A stretch of 22,586 bases of DNA from Pseudomonadota bacterium. GTDB lineage: Bacteria; Pseudomonadota; Gammaproteobacteria; Burkholderiales; Burkholderiaceae_B. The stretch is taken from contig JAFAGQ010000013.1 of NCBI GenBank assembly GCA_023422555.1, forward strand, positions 1 to 22,586, given 5' to 3'. The notes beneath the pieces are model-generated. The model worked only from the letters and a program-made list of their open reading frames with translations. It was not told the DNA's origin and did no database searches. Every line of letters begins with the position of its first letter. Positions within the stretch are counted from its first letter, which is position 1. The translations under genes and the position numbers were made by a program. Positions 8,820-16,203 of this stretch are shown here, piece by piece.

Positions 8820-8847
8820 TTGCGGGGTCGCAGATATCGACCCGCAA
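8820..8847 (-). promoter_or_regulatory. Intercistronic stem-loop between anti-sigma and receptor genes
   Basis: TTGCGGGGTCG (8820-8830) pairs with CGACCCGCAA (8838-8847) with a single bulged G and a 7-base loop. On the minus strand no T run follows (AGGAAAATCG), so it is not a classical terminator. It could protect or attenuate the mRNA between the low-copy regulator genes and the abundant receptor. Confidence 0.4.
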
Positions 8848-8931
8848 TAAGCAGCGGTTATCTAAGGTAAGACGAATGGGAGCGTGAAAAGCCTGACCGG
8901 AAAAAGCAATTTTTTTGCGAATATTATCTAC

Positions 8932-9921
8932 TCAGCGCCTGAACAGGCGGACATGCTGATCGTCTGTACGCACAACTCTCAGTGGCAGGCTTTGCGGAAG
9001 CGCGTCAAGAAAGGCATTCGCATCATTCACATTGAATACCCCCGCCACCGGCATCTGTTCCAGACGGGAATCCGCAATGCTGAGCCGCAGAGGCAGGTAT
9101 CGGTTCATTTCCCCAACCACTGTAGACAGCGGCTGATTTCGAAATACCACCTTACCCTGACGCCAGGCCGTAATCTGCGCCACGTCAGCATGCCTGGGCC
9201 TGTCAACGCCGGACGCCGTTATGCGCGTTGCCATATCGGATTTCACCTTTACCGATCTTGCGGTGGGGGTACCCGCAGCGCGAACCGATACAATGCCCGA
9301 TTCCACCGCGACCATAACGTCCAGCGGCTTTTCAATTCGCACATTGAAACGCGTTCCCAATACCTTGACACTCCCTACCTGCGTCTTCACATAGAACGGG
9401 TGCTGGCGATCGTGACGTACTTCGAACATGGCATCACCACGGCTGAGTTCAACGATGCGTTTGCCTGCTGTGATGTAGTACGTGAGAAATGTATCGGTAT
9501 TCAAATGAACGACACTGCCGTCGGGAAGCGTTTCGGTTCTCTGCTCGCCGTGGGCTGTTTGTAGTTCCAGTCGTTTACCGGCAGTCTGGCTGGAATACCA
9601 CAGCGCCCCTGCCCCGCAAGCCAGAGCCGTACAGGCCGCAGCCGAACCCAGCACAAAGCTGCGGCGGGATTGAAAGTAACGTATTTCTCTATGATCCGGT
9701 TCGCTGGCGAGCGCACGCAGGCGTTTTTGTGGAATGGCATCAGCCAGGTCCCAGACCTGCTCCATGGCCCGATATTCCTGATCATTGACAGGATCTGCCG
9801 CGCGCCATGCATTCAGTTCTTGTTGCTGTTCGTCGGTGAGCGTTCCCGCACAGGCAAGGGCGAACCACCAGGCAGCAGCCTCGCGCGGGTCTACAGGCGG
9901 TATCGTATCGGTTTTAGTCAT
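8932..9921 (-). CDS. FecR-family anti-sigma factor / signal transducer (FpvR-like)
   Basis: Inner-membrane regulator that holds the FecI-type sigma factor and receives the signal from the STN domain of the receptor encoded next. The cytoplasmic N-terminus (about 1-80) has the FecR-type features AAAWWFAL and ELNAWRAADPVNDQEYRAMEQVW. A single TM segment follows at about 88-108, preceded by SRRSFVLG, a twin-arginine motif. The periplasmic FecR domain (about 115-215; TLPDGSVVHLNTDT, GDAMFEV, GTRFNV) leads to a C-terminal STN-like part (about 255-325). Length 329 is normal. It starts at ATG 9921, 89 bases after the sigma factor gene. In Pseudomonas such proteins can be negative or positive regulators; the sequence does not tell which. 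Confidence 0.93.
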   Translation of the reverse strand: MTKTDTIPPVDPREAAAWWFALACAGTLTDEQQQELNAWRAADPVNDQEYRAMEQVWDLADAIPQKRLRALASEPDHREIRYFQSRRSFVLGSAAACTALACGAGALWYSSQTAGKRLELQTAHGEQRTETLPDGSVVHLNTDTFLTYYITAGKRIVELSRGDAMFEVRHDRQHPFYVKTQVGSVKVLGTRFNVRIEKPLDVMVAVESGIVSVRAAGTPTARSVKVKSDMATRITASGVDRPRHADVAQITAWRQGKVVFRNQPLSTVVGEMNRYLPLRLSIADSRLEQMPVAGVFNVNDANAFLDALPQSLPLRVVRTDDQHVRLFRR

Positions 9922-10010
9922 GCGTTGCTGGCGTGAAATCGGTTCTGGTGGCTACATGCACGTTCGTCTCTTCAGAAGATAAGACGTATGGCAACCGTAA
10001 AACCCTGACG

Positions 10011-10520
10011 TCATAAGCCAGAAAAGGGTTTCAGGCGATCACGCAAATGGCGTAATGCCCGGATCATGTATTTTTGCACCATATTGACAGAGATGTCCAG
10101 CCGCCCTGCGATTTCTTCCTGCGAATAGCCTTCTATCTTCTGCCAGATGAATACCTGACGACACTTCAAAGGCAGTTCCTCCAGCGCCTCTGCAAGGCTG
10201 TCGGCCAGCTGTGTATTGACGAACTCGGCATCGGGATTGTCATGAGATAGATAGGCGTCCTTCTGCAGATCCTGTAACGGCACAGTGTCCAGGATTTTTG
10301 TCCGGCGATGCATATCCGTGAGTCGGTTACGAACACAGCGATGCAAAAAGCTGCCAGGACTGCTCACGTTATCGGGCATTTTCCCTTCGAGCGCCAGCGC
10401 AAGCACGTCGTGGGCGGCATCCTCGGCATCATGCCGGGAATCCGCCCTGCGGGACCAGGTCCTGATCAGTTCATGATAGTAAAGCAGCCAGTCCTTGGGT
10501 AAGATGCGAGTGTCCGTCAT
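10011..10520 (-). CDS. ECF sigma factor, FecI family (FpvI-like)
   Basis: RNA polymerase sigma factor expected to drive transcription of siderophore receptor genes. Region 2 covers about residues 8-75 (LLYYHELIRTWSRR, DAEDAAHDVL, SFLHRCVRNRLTDMHRR). Region 4 covers about 105-165 (LEELPLKCRQVFIWQKIEG, YSQEEIAGRLDISVNMVQKY), the helix-turn-helix for the -35 element. 169 residues is the normal FecI length. The ATG at 10520 lies 15 bases and in the same frame after the stop of the fpvH-like gene, with no good ribosome site, so translation may be weak or coupled. No separate promoter is evident in that short gap, so the sigma gene appears embedded in the import operon. Confidence 0.93.
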   Translation of the reverse strand: MTDTRILPKDWLLYYHELIRTWSRRADSRHDAEDAAHDVLALALEGKMPDNVSSPGSFLHRCVRNRLTDMHRRTKILDTVPLQDLQKDAYLSHDNPDAEFVNTQLADSLAEALEELPLKCRQVFIWQKIEGYSQEEIAGRLDISVNMVQKYMIRALRHLRDRLKPFSGL

Positions 10521-10535
10521 TCGATGAAATGCAGA

Positions 10536-11075
10536 TCAGCGATGGCCCAGCCACGCCATCGTGGCTGGCGAGGCGTCTGCCAGCGGAAAGGATGTCGAAT
10601 GAGAAGACCCGTCCCACCCTTCTGCCGTCAGCCAAAGCTGAGCATCCTTTGGTGTGTCCCGCGGAATCAGCACGCCGATCTTCTGGTTGTAGGCGCTGCC
10701 AAATCCAATGGCACCGGCAGTGCGCAGGCTCCGAGGTTTCCCAACTCGCATATAGACGGCCCGCACGGAATCCCGGCAGGCTTCACATAAAGAAACCGAA
10801 AAAGTCTTCACGAAGCCGGCTGTGCCATCGCGCCGCGGCGGCAAGGCATCAAACTCAGCCAGATGGACTTCCCATGGACCGACTTTCCTGATCCCCAGAT
10901 CGTGAACGCCCAGACCCAGATCGCCCGAGAACAGCGCCTGATCTTTCAGGTAACGAGGCACAAAGCACAGGGGAATCAGAATGGCCAGAACACTCAGGTG
11001 AAAACGCCAGCGATGCCACCAGACTTTGAATCCGCCGGCGAAACCGGTATGGGCGGGTGAGGTTTGCGTATTCAT
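10536..11075 (-). CDS. fpvH: Single-pass membrane protein with periplasmic CxxC (FpvH-like)
   Basis: 179 residues. One TM helix at about 25-43 (FHLSVLAILIPLCFVP) precedes a periplasmic C-terminal domain. The periplasmic part carries C97-E-A-C100, a CxxC pair, followed by a beta-rich region. The start overlaps the stop of the PepSY reductase gene by ATGA, so the two are translationally coupled, exactly as FpvH follows FpvG in P. aeruginosa, where FpvG and FpvH are needed for iron release from pyoverdine in the periplasm. I assign the name from position, size and topology rather than from a residue-level match. FpvH's biochemical role is not established; the CxxC suggests redox or metal binding. 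Confidence 0.65.
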   Translation of the reverse strand: MNTQTSPAHTGFAGGFKVWWHRWRFHLSVLAILIPLCFVPRYLKDQALFSGDLGLGVHDLGIRKVGPWEVHLAEFDALPPRRDGTAGFVKTFSVSLCEACRDSVRAVYMRVGKPRSLRTAGAIGFGSAYNQKIGVLIPRDTPKDAQLWLTAEGWDGSSHSTSFPLADASPATMAWLGHR

Positions 11076-12328
11076 GAATGACCCTCTTCTGTTTTCACCA
11101 GGCGTGCGCTGACGGCACTGCGAGCCGCTGCGCGGGCGCGAGCCGGGACGGTAGAACCTCTATCGGCGCGTCGTGCCTGTTTCGACTCACGATGCTCGCG
11201 TATCATGCCCGCCGTTTCCTTGGCCGTGCGTTTGGTCCAGATCAGCATGCCTGACAGGACCATCATGGTCAGCAAAAGACCAAAAAAGAAATAGACCAGT
11301 TTGAGCCACAGACCGGCAAAATCGCCCGTATGCAGCGGCCGCATGGATTCTGTGACCAGCTCAAGCCCGGAATAGTCTGAGACCGTCCGGGACGCATCCA
11401 CATTGCCCGTGTAGGGATTGACGGAAGCACTCTCAAGAATCAGGGGATAGCTACTGCGACCTCTGACGGTATACGGGCTGTAGGCGTTGGATGGCAGGAA
11501 AATGGACTCAGCCTGCATATTGGGGAAGCGCCCTTTTGCTTTTTCCACGGCCTGGTCAGGGGAAATCAGCGCACTTTTTGCGCCTCCAGCACGGTTGGGT
11601 ACATCGGCCCGCTGCACCATCGCAGGCGGCGGTGCGGTAGAGATTGAAACGCTGTTGTCGAACAGGATGGCTTCAATCATGAACCAGATAGCAGTGACCG
11701 CGATAATGGCAATAAACGGTACAGACCATATGCCCGCCAGCCGGTGAAAGTCACCCCAGAAAATCCGGGAGCCCTGGCCAATCCGCAGACGTGGGTGCAG
11801 ATAACCACGCCAGAACCGCTTATAGACGACCAGGCCTGTAACCAGAGAAATCAGCATGGGAATACCCAGGAACGACACCGCGTACCATCCCCAGGCAAAG
11901 CCGTTGGTAAATGGCACCAGCAACCAGCCATGCAGGGCTCGCACGAACTGACGGAAATCGAAACCCGATGCCTGTCCTTGTATGGCGCCGGTATACGGGT
12001 TCACATACAGTTTTCCGGATTTGCCGTCTGAATATGTTGTCCTGACTGTCAACGCAAACTGCGATTTCACAGGTCGAGTAATTGAGTTGACTACGGATCC
12101 TGGATGCGCCTTTTCGACACGCTCCAGTACCTGATCGTACGTCAGCATCGGCGGATTGCCTGCTGGCGGATTGGCGCGCACCATGGGACTGGCCAGCCAT
12201 TCAATTTCCTGACTAACGGTCGCAATACTGCCGGTCAGACATACAAAGAAGATAAAGCCCCAAATGGGCAATGCCAGCCAGCTATGGATCAGAAACCAGA
12301 GTTTGGCTTTGGATTTTTTCTTGGCCAT
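11072..12328 (-). CDS. fpvG: PepSY-type membrane reductase, four TM helices (FpvG-like)
   Basis: Inner-membrane protein of the PepSY-associated TM family. TM helices lie at about 11-38, 143-169, 200-223 and 340-365. Two PepSY-like periplasmic modules (with VNPYTGAIQG at about 109 and VNPYTGNVDA at about 303) sit in the loops. Histidines placed near helix ends (H15 in LIHSW, H133 in ALHGW, H195 in DFHRLAG, H333 in RPLHTGDF) are candidate haem or metal ligands. In P. aeruginosa FpvG reduces ferric pyoverdine so that iron can leave the siderophore; proteins of this family are common beside siderophore receptors. The C-terminal tail after 365 is cytoplasmic and Arg/Ala-rich. The start ATG is preceded by GGACAGG. 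It overlaps the fpvH-like gene by 4 bases. Confidence 0.8.
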   Translation of the reverse strand: MAKKKSKAKLWFLIHSWLALPIWGFIFFVCLTGSIATVSQEIEWLASPMVRANPPAGNPPMLTYDQVLERVEKAHPGSVVNSITRPVKSQFALTVRTTYSDGKSGKLYVNPYTGAIQGQASGFDFRQFVRALHGWLLVPFTNGFAWGWYAVSFLGIPMLISLVTGLVVYKRFWRGYLHPRLRIGQGSRIFWGDFHRLAGIWSVPFIAIIAVTAIWFMIEAILFDNSVSISTAPPPAMVQRADVPNRAGGAKSALISPDQAVEKAKGRFPNMQAESIFLPSNAYSPYTVRGRSSYPLILESASVNPYTGNVDASRTVSDYSGLELVTESMRPLHTGDFAGLWLKLVYFFFGLLLTMMVLSGMLIWTKRTAKETAGMIREHRESKQARRADRGSTVPARARAAARSAVSARLVKTEEGHS

Positions 12329-12331
12329 CGC

Positions 12332-12385
12332 TTACCTGTCCTCAATTGCATTCAGCAATTCATATGTCATATTCATCATTGGCAT
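12332..12385 (-). CDS. Possible 17-residue leader ORF upstream of fpvG-like gene
   Basis: An ATG at 12385 opens a 17-codon frame encoding MPMMNMTYELLNAIEDR and ends in TAA three bases before the fpvG ATG. It has a good AAGGA ribosome site 8 bases upstream, and the fpvG ribosome site (GGACAGG) lies inside its last codons. A perfect inverted repeat AATTGC-N5-GCAATT (12344-12360) lies within it. Position and ribosome site fit a coupling or leader peptide; chance cannot be excluded for such a short frame. Confidence 0.35.
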   Translation of the reverse strand: MPMMNMTYELLNAIEDR

Positions 12386-12396
12386 ATACAGCGTCC

Positions 12397-13506
12397 TTAG
12401 GCGTCCTGACCTGTGAGTGCACCCACAACGGTTTTACCCGCTGCTTCAAGCATGGCTAGCGGATCGTCGCCATCTGTTTCGACCACAAGGGCTTTGGCAC
12501 CCGCTTCAGTAATCGCGCCGTTCACGTTATCCGGTGCTTTCTCATGCAACAGCACAACCTTGACATCATTGTCGGCGATGGCTTTTTTCAACTGCTCAAT
12601 TGCCGCGTCGTCCCAGTCTTTCGCCATCTTTACCGGCACGATATCCAGATTGAATGCATTGGCCAGCGTCTCCAGTCGGGGAGAAAGCACGATGACCGAC
12701 AGACTGTCCGCTTCCAGCAGGCCCGATTCGGCATGGGCGTTGACATTGACCAGACGCTGGCGCAATGCTGCCAGATTCTTCTCCACCACGTCGCTACTCT
12801 CAGGCTGCAGACGCTGTATGTCAGATGCAATAATGTCAGCCATTCTGCCCATGTTCACCGGGTTCAGCCATGGATAGGCTTCAATGGAACCCGCGCCGGC
12901 TGTCGCAGCGATGCCCGGCAAACGGTGATCGATGGGGTTGGCGGCATCAATCTCAATAACACGAATATTATGCTGACGCCCCAGCGGGTATAAGGGATCG
13001 TCAGACCAGATGGATCGCAGATCCACCACCGCATCGGCATTGGCTATGGCGCGGTCAAAGGCTTTGGCGCCGCGACCGGATAAATAGGAATAGTGTCGAG
13101 AAGGTGGCAGTTTTGCCGGCGTGGCACGCACGGCCGCAATATCGCTTCCCTGCGTCAGAGTTCCAAGCAGTCCGTAGACCACGGGATGAGCCGCAACAAC
13201 CCGCGTGCTTCCCTGCTTTGCTTCTGCTCTGGAAGATTGCCTGCGACCTTCGGCTGAACGGCCTGCGCGGGCAGGTGCTTCAGCCTGGGCAGACTGGGTT
13301 GCCGGCGCGGCAGCCTGGCCTGAGCTGGCAGGTGTAGCAGCTTCGCCAGTCGCCGCAGCTGTAGCAGAAGTGGCAGTGGATGAACGTGCAGCGCCGGCCT
13401 CCTGGCTGTAGGAAGGATTGAACAGCAGCGCGCTCAGACACAACGCAGTCAGCGCTGGACGTGACGAAGACAGAAGATGACCAATAAACAATGCTTGCGG
13501 CTTCAT
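12397..13506 (-). CDS. fpvF: Second, divergent cluster-9-type substrate-binding protein (FpvF-like)
   Basis: Periplasmic protein of the ZnuA/TroA fold family, 369 residues. It has a signal peptide (about 1-34, SYS-Q), then an Ala/Ser/Thr-rich low-complexity linker (about 36-102), then the folded domain from VVAAHPVVYGLLG onward with the helix backbone (about 230-265) and C-terminal lobe. Family landmarks are recognisable but altered: RHYSYLSGRGAKAFDRA for the usual H-x-Y-x-P motif, and AYPWLNPVNM (210-219) where metal binders have PHxWLDP, so the central metal-binding His is absent. In P. aeruginosa FpvF is the second binding protein of FpvCDEF and binds pyoverdine, consistent with lost metal ligands. 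ATGA overlap with the permease gene shows coupling. Confidence 0.75.
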   Translation of the reverse strand: MKPQALFIGHLLSSSRPALTALCLSALLFNPSYSQEAGAARSSTATSATAAATGEAATPASSGQAAAPATQSAQAEAPARAGRSAEGRRQSSRAEAKQGSTRVVAAHPVVYGLLGTLTQGSDIAAVRATPAKLPPSRHYSYLSGRGAKAFDRAIANADAVVDLRSIWSDDPLYPLGRQHNIRVIEIDAANPIDHRLPGIAATAGAGSIEAYPWLNPVNMGRMADIIASDIQRLQPESSDVVEKNLAALRQRLVNVNAHAESGLLEADSLSVIVLSPRLETLANAFNLDIVPVKMAKDWDDAAIEQLKKAIADNDVKVVLLHEKAPDNVNGAITEAGAKALVVETDGDDPLAMLEAAGKTVVGALTGQDA

Positions 13507-14402
13507 GCCGTGGTTCCTTTTAATGCAGGGACAAACGCTCTGGCCAGTGCAGACAGGATAAACACACTGCCTGCCACCAGAATAATCGCCGCTCCCGAAG
13601 GCACCGGCAAAGCAAACTGGATGGGCAGCAGGATACCCGCTACGGAGCTGACCACTGCAATGAGAATAGACAGCCAGAAAAAGCTGCGCATGGAGTGCGC
13701 CAGAATTCGCGCGGTGGCTGCGGGAATGACCAGCAGCGCCCCCACCAGAATGGCACCGATCACTTTGACTGCCGCAACAGTCACCAGCGTCACCAGCACC
13801 ACAAACAGATAATCCATGAGTGTGGTACGCACCTGCCGCACAGCGGCCAGCTGCGCATTGAAGCTGGACAGAATCAGATGGTTATAGTGATACAGTGCCA
13901 GCGCGGCGGTTAGCAGGCCGATCACGACCAGAACCAGCAGATCCTGAGACGTCACAGTCAGCACCGAGCCAAAAAGCACGTTTTCCAGAATATGGATATT
14001 GATTTTTCCGGCCAGCAGCAATAGCAGGCTGCCACCCAGTGCAAGCGAGATGGATAGGAAAACACCAATCAGGGTGTCGGCCGCCAGTCCGGTGCGGTTG
14101 CGCAGATAGTTAAGCAGAATCCCGAAAAGCAGGCAGAAACCGAAAAGGCTGCCGTAAGGACCGGTGTAGGGCTCTCCAACCAGAATGCCAATGGCAACGC
14201 CCGTCATGGCCGCGTGACCCACCGCTTCAGAAAAGAAAGCAAACCGCTTGACCACGACCAGCGTACCCAGTCCGCCCAGCAATGGACCAATAATCAGACC
14301 CGCCATGAACGCATTCACCACGAATCCATAGGTGAACATCTGCGGTAGCATGCCCGCCTCTGCCCACTCCTGCGCCAGAATGCGAATGGAATCGAAAATC
14401 AT
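13503..14402 (-). CDS. fpvE: Metal ABC transporter permease, ZnuB/FpvE family
   Basis: Polytopic inner-membrane permease of the Mn/Zn/Fe (cluster 9, ABC-3) family, 299 residues, with about eight hydrophobic helices. Typical motifs are GLIIGPLLGGLGTLVVVKRFAF near the N-terminus, EAVGHAAMTGVAIG (the conserved coupling segment after helix 2), LENVLFGSVLTVT, and LVGALLVIPAATARIL. It forms the channel for metal delivered by the binding proteins and is powered by the ATPase encoded just before it. ATGA overlaps join it to both neighbours. By family alone it could carry zinc or manganese; the neighbouring siderophore genes and Fur-type promoter favour iron released from a siderophore. Confidence 0.85.
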   Translation of the reverse strand: MIFDSIRILAQEWAEAGMLPQMFTYGFVVNAFMAGLIIGPLLGGLGTLVVVKRFAFFSEAVGHAAMTGVAIGILVGEPYTGPYGSLFGFCLLFGILLNYLRNRTGLAADTLIGVFLSISLALGGSLLLLLAGKINIHILENVLFGSVLTVTSQDLLVLVVIGLLTAALALYHYNHLILSSFNAQLAAVRQVRTTLMDYLFVVLVTLVTVAAVKVIGAILVGALLVIPAATARILAHSMRSFFWLSILIAVVSSVAGILLPIQFALPVPSGAAIILVAGSVFILSALARAFVPALKGTTA

Positions 14403-15214
14403 GCTGCCACCCTTGCCGCATCTACTGTTTCAGACGTTTCACCTGCTTTAGCCGCGTCAACAGCTTTCACCTCGTCAGCCGGGCTCGTCGCTGATTCATC
14501 GGGTGTCAGGTTGCGCGGATGTGCAGAAAACAGTGTCAGTAACTGGGAGGCATTCAACTGCGTCCTGGGTTCACCGTCAAATATGATGCGACGATTCAGG
14601 CCGGTCACACGATCTGCGAGGCGTCTCACAGCGTCCAGATCATGCTCCACCCACAACAAGGTCACACCCTGGCCTGCCCATCGTTTCAGCAAATCTTCAA
14701 AGACCGCCACACCGGCTTCGTCCAGCGCGGCCATCGGCTCGTCAAGCACCAGCAATGCAGGCGCGGGAATCAGTGCCTGTGCCAGCATGATGCGCTGACG
14801 CTCTCCGCCAGACAGCGCACCCATGCGCCGCTTGCGTTTGCCCAGCATACCTACAAGTGACAACGCCTCATCTATGGCACGAGTCTGACGCGATGACAGG
14901 CCAAAAAACGTGGGTCGGCGCTGCGTCATGACACCCATAAAATCATCGACTGTCATGGGTAAGGTGCGATCAAATTCCAGTGCCTGCGGAACATAACCGA
15001 CAACGCCGGGCTCGCCAGGCCAGTTCAATGTGATTGACCCCTGATGTGGCGTCTGCCCCATTAGCGTTTTAACCAGTGAACTTTTACCGGCGCCATTGGG
15101 GCCGATGAGGGCATGCGTGCTGCCGGCAGGTACATCAAGATTGATATCCTGCAGAATGGCGGTCTGTCCGAGTGTCAGGTTAACTGACTGCAGATGGATG
15201 GACGGGCCAGTCAT
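14399..15214 (-). CDS. fpvD: Metal ABC transporter ATP-binding protein (FpvD-like)
   Basis: Cytoplasmic ATPase of the cluster-9 metal importer, 271 residues. Walker A is GPNGAGKSS (38-46), the Q-loop lies near VGYVPQ (72-77), the signature is LSGGERQR (134-141), Walker B is LLVLDEP (154-160) with D-loop AALDE, and the H-loop is H191 (WVEHDLDAVRRLADRV). The final 35 residues (from about 237) are an Ala/Glu/Thr-rich tail beyond the normal domain end and probably disordered. It pairs with the permease gene next in line through an ATGA overlap, and overlaps the stop of the FpvC-like gene in the same way. Confidence 0.88.
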   Translation of the reverse strand: MTGPSIHLQSVNLTLGQTAILQDINLDVPAGSTHALIGPNGAGKSSLVKTLMGQTPHQGSITLNWPGEPGVVGYVPQALEFDRTLPMTVDDFMGVMTQRRPTFFGLSSRQTRAIDEALSLVGMLGKRKRRMGALSGGERQRIMLAQALIPAPALLVLDEPMAALDEAGVAVFEDLLKRWAGQGVTLLWVEHDLDAVRRLADRVTGLNRRIIFDGEPRTQLNASQLLTLFSAHPRNLTPDESATSPADEVKAVDAAKAGETSETVDAARVAA

Positions 15215-16158
15215 GCACCGGACTCCAGAATGGCACGCACCACGGTATCCAGATTTTTGGCCGTCTCGTTTTCAAGCTTCTCGCGGGAATACTCGCCATA
15301 GGAAATATGGGTCAGCGGATAAAGCGTGACACCCGTCTCACGACGGATCGTATCGACATAGGTCGATGGAAAATCCATCTCGGAGAAAATAATATTGACG
15401 TCCAGATTTTTCAGCTGATCGATGGTGCCTTTCAATTGCGCCGGGCTGGGATCAATCCCGTGGGCAGGTTCCACCACAGCCGTCACCTCCAGACCAAATT
15501 CGCGCAGCAGATAGTCATAGGCGCCATGAATGGTGGCCACGCGCATGGAACCGGCGGGCGCGTTCGCGAGGCGTTGCAATGCCTGCGCCCGCAGCGTACG
15601 CAGTTTTTTGGTGTAGTCGCGTGCGTTCTTGCGATAGGTATCCGCGTTGTCCGGATCCAGTTTTGTCAGTTCGCGGGTAATCGTATTGACCTGTGAGATG
15701 GAACCCGTGACAGAAAGAAAGGTATGTGGGTTCACAATCTTGCCGGACGAATCGCCGCTGCCCGCCCGCGCGGCCGAACCCGTCGCTGCCAGCAGGGGCA
15801 CGTTGGCATTGGCTTCGATCAACGGCACCTTGGGATTGTCACTGGCCTGAATCATACGATCGGCAAAATCGTCATGGCCAATACCATTAACGACGATCAC
15901 ATCCAGGTCATTGATGCGTTTGATATCTTCAGCCCGTGGTTCGTAGGCATGGGGATTGAAACCAGCAGGAATGAGCGGCACCACTTCAGCCTTGTCGCCC
16001 ACGATATTGGTCACGTAGCTGTAATAAGGATGCAGCGTGACCCCAATGCGCAGTGTTTTTGCACTGACAAGCGTTGATGCGCTCAGAAGAATGAGAGCGC
16101 TGATAAATAACGTGGCGGTACGGATGCGACCGGCAAAATAAGACTGCACTGAAACCAT
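15211..16158 (-). CDS. fpvC: Metal-binding periplasmic protein, ZnuA/TroA family (FpvC-like)
   Basis: Periplasmic iron (or divalent metal) binding protein, 315 residues. The signal peptide ends near VSA-K (about 33). The metal-site residues of the family are present: H70 in NPHAYEP, H145 in NPHTFLS, H211 in IHGAYDYL, and an acidic residue near SEMDF (E260/D262). There is no His-rich loop of the ZnuA zinc type; only a short Gly/Ser segment (about 128-140). In P. aeruginosa FpvC is the chelating binding protein that takes up iron released from pyoverdine and works with FpvG/H. It is the canonical member of the two binding proteins that flank the ATPase-permease pair here. The gap to the upstream fpvK-like gene is 45 bases. 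Confidence 0.83.
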   Translation of the reverse strand: MVSVQSYFAGRIRTATLFISALILLSASTLVSAKTLRIGVTLHPYYSYVTNIVGDKAEVVPLIPAGFNPHAYEPRAEDIKRINDLDVIVVNGIGHDDFADRMIQASDNPKVPLIEANANVPLLAATGSAARAGSGDSSGKIVNPHTFLSVTGSISQVNTITRELTKLDPDNADTYRKNARDYTKKLRTLRAQALQRLANAPAGSMRVATIHGAYDYLLREFGLEVTAVVEPAHGIDPSPAQLKGTIDQLKNLDVNIIFSEMDFPSTYVDTIRRETGVTLYPLTHISYGEYSREKLENETAKNLDTVVRAILESGA

Positions 16159-16203
16159 TAGTGAAAATTCGCAGAAAAAACGTTGAGTGCCGCAGCACCA
16201 GGA

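Noticed and set aside
8884..9564. 226-residue open frame on the plus strand
   Set aside because: Antisense to the FecR gene, no recognisable motif and no ribosome site of note.
12397..16158. Reading the SBP-ATPase-permease-SBP genes as a zinc uptake (ZnuABC) or AZT-type system
   Set aside because: The families overlap, but there is no His-rich zinc loop, the promoter element looks like Fur, and the genes are embedded with a PepSY reductase, siderophore transducer and pump. Iron from a siderophore is the better reading, though not proven.
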